Part shown: positions 60,333 to 64,000 of the stretch, piece by piece
Position numbering within the stretch: the stretch's first letter is position 1
Layout of the letters: each line of letters starts with the position of its first letter
Source of the DNA: Mycobacteroides salmoniphilum
Lineage (GTDB): Bacteria > Actinomycetota > Actinomycetes > Mycobacteriales > Mycobacteriaceae
Assembly: GCF_004924335.1 (NCBI RefSeq)
Contig: NZ_CP024633.1
Coordinates: 1,364,001 to 1,428,000, forward strand
DNA: 64,000 bases
Direction: 5' to 3'
Program-made: the position numbers and the translations under genes
The notes under the pieces: generated by a model
What the model was told of the DNA's origin: nothing
What the model saw: only the letters and a program-made list of their open reading frames with translations
Database searches by the model: none

Positions 60333-60926
60333 GTGCCCACTGCCTCGAACGCCGGCGTTGCCCGTCGGCGCGCCATCCTCGACGCAGCGCTCACGTCTTT
60401 TCTGAAGAGCGGGGTGGCCGGAGCCACTGTCGAGTCGCTGCACCGCGAATCCGGTGCCAGCGTGGGCAGCATCTATCACTTCTTTGGGAGCAAGGAAGGC
60501 GTCGCGGCCGAGCTCTACCTGGAAACGCTGCGCGATTACTATGATGCGTATCTTGCTGTGCTGCAGGCAAGTTCAAGTGTGCGCAGCGGGATCGAAGGCG
60601 CCGTTCGCTTTCATCTGGAGTGGGTGGCCGCCCATGAGATGCGAGCGCGGTTCCTGTTTCATTGCCGCGAGTTCGAGGTGATCGACGAGTCGCGCGCGAC
60701 CATCGCCGCGCTAAACGAGGACTTTTATGGCAAGGCGAGCGCGTGGCTGCAACCGCACCTGGAGAAGCGGCGCATCAAACCGTTGCCGCCCAGGCTGTGT
60801 CAGGCCGTGTGGATGGGGCCGTGCGTCGAGTACGCCCGGCTGTGGCTGGCCCGGTCGGCCGAGTTCGACATGCTGGCCGCGGCGCCGGTTCTTGGGCGTG
60901 CGGCGTGGGATGCAGTGAAGGCGTGA
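60333..60926 (+). CDS. TetR-family transcriptional regulator
   Basis: A 197-residue repressor. RRRAILDAALTSFLKSGVAG and ATVESLHRESGASVGSIYHFF form the HTH (recognition helix with GSIYHFFGSKEGV), then AAELYLETLRDYYDAYL starts the ligand domain. GTG 60333 is preferred because TATTGT lies 6 bases upstream and no ribosome binding site is present, indicating a leaderless mRNA; GTG 60330 is the alternative. Its probable target is the divergent CruF-type gene. Confidence 0.85.
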   Translation: MPTASNAGVARRRAILDAALTSFLKSGVAGATVESLHRESGASVGSIYHFFGSKEGVAAELYLETLRDYYDAYLAVLQASSSVRSGIEGAVRFHLEWVAAHEMRARFLFHCREFEVIDESRATIAALNEDFYGKASAWLQPHLEKRRIKPLPPRLCQAVWMGPCVEYARLWLARSAEFDMLAAAPVLGRAAWDAVKA

Positions 60927-60947
60927 TCAGTACTGGCGTCTGAGCGG

Positions 60948-61292
60948 TTATGCCGGTCGGGGTGGTGCGAGGTTCAGCGCATTCGGGCATAGCTCGCTCT
61001 GCAGAATGTCGAGGTACACGTTGGGGGCCGGAGCGGGAGCGACGCCGGAGCCCACGGGGAACTGCGATCCCACCTCTTCGGGCGGGACGCCGTTGCGCAG
61101 ATCGCGGCATGCTTGATGTCCCGCCTGGATCACGTACGGCTCGGCATCCTTGTGGATGAAGACCCCGGCGTTGCGCAGACTGTCCAGGAACGTGTGGTCG
61201 TTCGCGTGGGCGATGCCGGCGCCGAACGGGCCAGCCACTGACATACCGGCGGCAGCGATCCCGATGACGATCCTGGTGCGGAGCTTGTCCAT
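60948..61292 (-). CDS. Secreted DUF732 protein
   Basis: A 114-residue exported protein: signal peptide RIVIGIAAAGMSVAGPFGAG ending AHA, then the DUF732 domain with FLDSLRNAGVF, two cysteines (in HQACRDLRNG and SELCPNAL) and a proline-rich tail. It resembles the other DUF732 protein of this window (47863) but with an Ala/Pro linker. ATG 61292 has GGAAACAACG upstream. Function unknown. Confidence 0.88.
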   Translation of the reverse strand: MDKLRTRIVIGIAAAGMSVAGPFGAGIAHANDHTFLDSLRNAGVFIHKDAEPYVIQAGHQACRDLRNGVPPEEVGSQFPVGSGVAPAPAPNVYLDILQSELCPNALNLAPPRPA

Positions 61293-61379
61293 CGTTGTTT
61301 CCTTCCAGACACCAGCATTATTGCCAGGGGAACGGGCCCGGCACGGGCGAATTGCGAAGAGGGCGGGTATGCGGAGGCT

Positions 61380-62126
61380 TTAGTTCAGGCCGCCGCCGAT
61401 GACCAGGATCTCTCCGGTGATCCACGAAGCGCGGTCCGAGGCCAGGAATGTCACCGCGGGTGCGATGTCCTCGGGTATACCGATCCGGCCAAGGGGAGTC
61501 AGGTTCTCGATCTCGGTGCGGAACTCGCGGCTTGAGAAGGCACTGGACTGCATGCCGTCGGTCACGGTCAACCCGGGATTGACCGAGTTCACCCGGATGC
61601 CCCGTGGGCCCAGCTCCTTGGAGAGCGTGCCAGTGATCGTGTCCACGGCCCCCTTCGATGCGGTGTACACCAGCGAGTTGGCTGGCGTGAAGCTGGTGAC
61701 ACTTGACCCGATGTTGACGATGCTCGAGCCGCGGTCAAGGACGCCGAGTGCTTCGGTGATCGTGATCGCCAGGCCGAAGACGTTGAGGCTGAACTGGCGT
61801 TGAAGTTCGTCCGCGGTCAACGATTCAATCGGGCCCATCTCGTACACCCCGGCGTTGTTGATAAGGATGTCGAGCGTGTCGATCCGAGTGCTGAGCTCGG
61901 TGAACAGTCCTTTGACGCTGGCCGGGTCGGAGATGTCAGCCTGGATGGCGAAGGCCCGGCCTCCGGCGTCATGAATCGACTTCACGACGTGGTCGGCGCC
62001 ACGCTTGCTTGACGAGTAGTGGACTGCCACGTGCGCTCCCGCTGACGCCAGGTCGCGTGCGATGGCCGCGCCGATTCCCTTCGATGCGCCCGTAACAAGC
62101 GCCGTCTTGCCTGCCAAAATGCCCAT
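61380..62126 (-). CDS. Short-chain dehydrogenase/reductase (3-ketoacyl reductase-like)
   Basis: A 248-residue classical SDR. TGASKGIGAAIARDLASAG (cofactor), then Tyr/Ser rather than Asp at the following acidic position (HYSSSKRGAD) pointing to NADPH, NNAGVYEMGP, catalytic Ser in NIGSSVTSF, YTASK, and the C-terminal GEILVIGGGLN. ATG 62126 has GAGG eight bases upstream; the longer frame is unlikely. Divergent from an XRE-type regulator with a palindrome between, so it is probably regulated by it. Confidence 0.9.
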   Translation of the reverse strand: MGILAGKTALVTGASKGIGAAIARDLASAGAHVAVHYSSSKRGADHVVKSIHDAGGRAFAIQADISDPASVKGLFTELSTRIDTLDILINNAGVYEMGPIESLTADELQRQFSLNVFGLAITITEALGVLDRGSSIVNIGSSVTSFTPANSLVYTASKGAVDTITGTLSKELGPRGIRVNSVNPGLTVTDGMQSSAFSSREFRTEIENLTPLGRIGIPEDIAPAVTFLASDRASWITGEILVIGGGLN

Positions 62127-62267
62127 CAAGTGGCCTCTTTCCTTTTCCTGCAACATGTTTCGTGTATGTCTCGTTGCTTCTTCAGCGTAGATTCGCACGT
62201 GCTGCTCTGGAAGGGTGCGCTACTCCTACCCGGGCATCCTTGCGGCTGAAGCGATGTGCCTATGGGT

Positions 62268-62282
62268 GGGTGTATTACACCC
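62268..62282. promoter_or_regulatory. Palindrome GGGTGTA-T-TACACCC
   Basis: Perfect 7-base arms with one centre base, located 36 bases before the XRE regulator start in the region shared with the divergent SDR. TGTA-N-TACA sites are common operator cores. Binding by the adjacent regulator is inferred. Confidence 0.65.
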
Positions 62283-62317
62283 TGGTTGGGGTGGGCTGCC
62301 GTGAGTATGTTGAGGAC

Positions 62318-63148
62318 ATGGATCGGCGAAATGAGTTGGGCGACTTTCTGAAGGCGCGCCGTGCTCTGGTGTCGCCGCGGCAGGTAGGACTGCCGGAAGA
62401 TGAGCCGCGCCGGGTCTTGGGCTTGCGCCGACAAGAGGTTGCCGCTTTGGCCGGGGTGAGTGCCGACTACTACACCAGGCTTGAACAGGGGCGTGAGCGC
62501 CATCCCTCAGATCAGGTGCTGCGGGCGATTTCCCGTGCACTGCAGCTGGATACGCATGCGGCCGAGCACCTGGCAGGCCTTGTCCGGCCGCCTGGGGCGG
62601 CACCCGCTGCAGCCGGCCTGTGCGATGCCAGCGAGGGGACCATGAGGATCGTCAACAATGTGGTGCACGCCCCGGCGTTGGTCATCGGCCCGGCGCTGGA
62701 CATTCTGGCCATGAACGCCCACGCACAGGTCCTTTACGATGACTTCTCACGAGCCGACAACCTGGCTTACATGGTGTTTCTTGATCCCGTTGCCAGCGAG
62801 TTCTATGCCGAATGGGACGAGATTGCGCGGGATACCGCCCGAAATCTGCGCGCGATGTCGGTGTCGTTTCGCGACGACCCACGCATCGCAGAAGTTGTGG
62901 GTGAGTTGACGATTCAGAGCGATGTATTCACGTTCGTGTGGATGCAGCATGACGTTCGGCCCCGAACAAGCGGGACCAAACGATTCCGCCACAGCCGGGT
63001 CGGCGAGATCAACCTTCAGTACGACAGTTTCGCGGTCGGTGGGGCACCCGGACAGCAGCTGCTCATCTACTCGGCTGACCCTGGCAGTGCCGATGCCGAT
63101 GGGCTTGAGCTGTTGGCCCGGCTTGCGCTGGACCAGCAGCCCGAATAG
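62318..63148 (+). CDS. XRE-family HTH regulator with MmyB-like ligand domain
   Basis: A 276-residue regulator. The N-terminal Cro/C1-type HTH reads GDFLKARRALVSPRQ, RRQEVAALAGVSADYYTRLE, QGRERHPSDQVLRAISRALQ, the typical start of the MmyB-type (helix-turn-helix plus MLTR_LBD) family. Residues 100-270 are the ligand domain with DILAMNAHAQVLYDDFSRAD, MVFLDPVASEFYAEWDEIAR and INLQYDSFAVGGAPGQQLLI, a PAS-like fold reported to bind small or fatty ligands. ATG 62318. It lies divergent from an SDR gene, its likely target. Confidence 0.9.
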   Translation: MDRRNELGDFLKARRALVSPRQVGLPEDEPRRVLGLRRQEVAALAGVSADYYTRLEQGRERHPSDQVLRAISRALQLDTHAAEHLAGLVRPPGAAPAAAGLCDASEGTMRIVNNVVHAPALVIGPALDILAMNAHAQVLYDDFSRADNLAYMVFLDPVASEFYAEWDEIARDTARNLRAMSVSFRDDPRIAEVVGELTIQSDVFTFVWMQHDVRPRTSGTKRFRHSRVGEINLQYDSFAVGGAPGQQLLIYSADPGSADADGLELLARLALDQQPE

Positions 63149-63224
63149 TAGGAACCATATCCAAATCCATATGAGGCGAACAATTTTCGTCGCCTCTTGA
63201 GTTCAGATTGCGCAGGATCGAATC

Positions 63225-64000
63225 GTGACATCAACACGGCCCATTGGAGCAGGAACGCTTACTCTCGGCGGCGACATCACCGTCAATCGGATCGGCTACG
63301 GCACGATGCAGTTGACCGGCCCGGGCGTGTGGGGCCCACCGCGGGATCCGGCATCGGCGGTGCGGCTGCTCAAACGCGTGGTTGAGCTGGGAGTGAATTT
63401 CCTGGATACCGCGGATGCATACGGCCCGCAGACCGTCGACGACTTGATCGCCGAGGCGCTGCACCCGTATTCCCGTGATCTCGTGATCGCCACAAAAGTA
63501 GGCATCGCGCGTACCGGTCCGGCGGAGTGGGGCTGGATTCCGCTGGGGCGTCCCGAATACTTGCGCCAGCAGACGGAAATGAGCCTGCGGCGCCTGAAGT
63601 TGGAGCGCATCGATCTGCTCCAGCTGCATCGAGTCGATCCCGCTGTTCCTTTCGAAGACCAGATCGGTGAACTCAAGCTGCTGCGAGACGAAGGCAAGAT
63701 CAGGCACATCGGGCTCTCGGAGGTCTCGGTGGACCAGCTGCACGCGGCACGGCAGATCGTGTCCGTCGCATCAGTGCAGAACCTGTTCAACCTCGCCGAT
63801 CGGTCGGCAGCTGACGTGGTGGACTACGCCACGGCCCACGGCATCGCCTTCATCCCGTACTTCCCATTGGCTACCGGAGGCCTGGAAGGCGTCGGCGGTC
63901 CTTTGGATGTCATCGCGCATGCGCACGGCAGCACCCCGGCGCAGATTGCCGTCGCATGGCTACTTCGTCGCTCTCCGATTGTGCTGCCGATCCCGGGAAC
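63225..64000 (+). CDS. Aldo/keto reductase (3' end cut by window edge)
   Basis: The first 258 codons are present and open to the window end, with no stop. GTG 63225 has AGGA eight bases upstream. The sequence has the YajO/AKR11-like pattern: RIGYGTMQLTGPGVWGP, NFLDTADAYGP (catalytic Asp and Tyr), LVIATKVG (Lys), DLLQLHRVDP (His), RHIGLSEVS, VQNLFNLADR and LPIPGT near the end. It reduces aldehydes or ketones with NADPH; substrate unknown. It follows the XRE regulator in the same direction and may be co-regulated. Confidence 0.9.
   Translation, partial: MTSTRPIGAGTLTLGGDITVNRIGYGTMQLTGPGVWGPPRDPASAVRLLKRVVELGVNFLDTADAYGPQTVDDLIAEALHPYSRDLVIATKVGIARTGPAEWGWIPLGRPEYLRQQTEMSLRRLKLERIDLLQLHRVDPAVPFEDQIGELKLLRDEGKIRHIGLSEVSVDQLHAARQIVSVASVQNLFNLADRSAADVVDYATAHGIAFIPYFPLATGGLEGVGGPLDVIAHAHGSTPAQIAVAWLLRRSPIVLPIPG

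Overview
The window is a high-GC actinobacterial chromosome segment. Its gene content points to a rapidly growing mycobacterium, most likely of the Mycobacteroides abscessus-chelonae group: a 3085-residue type I fatty acid synthase followed by AcpS, a CmrA-type mycolate reductase, an MmpL transporter, an L,D-transpeptidase of the LdtMt2 type, the trehalose sulfotransferase Stf0, DUF732 secreted proteins and many TetR regulators. Species assignment is an inference from protein similarity recalled from memory, not a search.

Backbone genes keep an order known from M. tuberculosis: Rv2525c-like, fas, acpS (5.9-17.1 kb), bcp and an Rv2520c-like gene (19.3-20.1 kb), tRNA-Lys and ldtB (34-35.4 kb), tRNA-His, orn and the Rv2510c-like ATPase (37.2-39.6 kb), cmrA (Rv2509-like), an Rv2508c-like transporter and an Rv2507-like membrane protein (41.4-44.4 kb). 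Blocks of accessory genes lie between them. These are mostly a regulator beside the gene it probably controls: MarR with a drug exporter (17-19 kb), TetR with a methyltransferase (21-23 kb), MmpL opposite a two-component system (23-28 kb), TetR with an SDR and a Baeyer-Villiger monooxygenase (30-33 kb), TetR with an AurF-type oxygenase (40 kb), TetR with a CruF-like carotenoid membrane protein (59-61 kb), and an XRE regulator with an SDR (61-63 kb). Almost every such pair has a clear palindrome in the gap.

From 48.2 to 53.3 kb, four genes on the minus strand form a complete sulfation cassette: a sulfatase, Stf0 (sulfotransferase for trehalose), CysD and a fused CysN-CysC. CysD and CysNC make the sulfate donor PAPS that Stf0 uses, and the last three genes overlap by 1-4 bases. 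From 53.3 to 54.9 kb the sequence is more AT-rich and poor in genes, with one SRPBCC gene and a long perfect palindrome. The rest holds an SMC/RecF-like ATPase, Tex, secreted DUF732 proteins and an aldo/keto reductase cut by the window end.

Non-coding points of note are a MerR-type promoter with a 19-bp spacer before the zinc alcohol dehydrogenase gene, a 32-bp tandem repeat that includes a stop codon, hairpins that enclose the stop codons of convergent genes, several TANNNT-N6/7-RTG leaderless promoters, and an internally deleted remnant of a TIGR02569-like gene behind ldtB. No CRISPR array, insertion sequence, prophage or secondary-metabolite cluster was seen.
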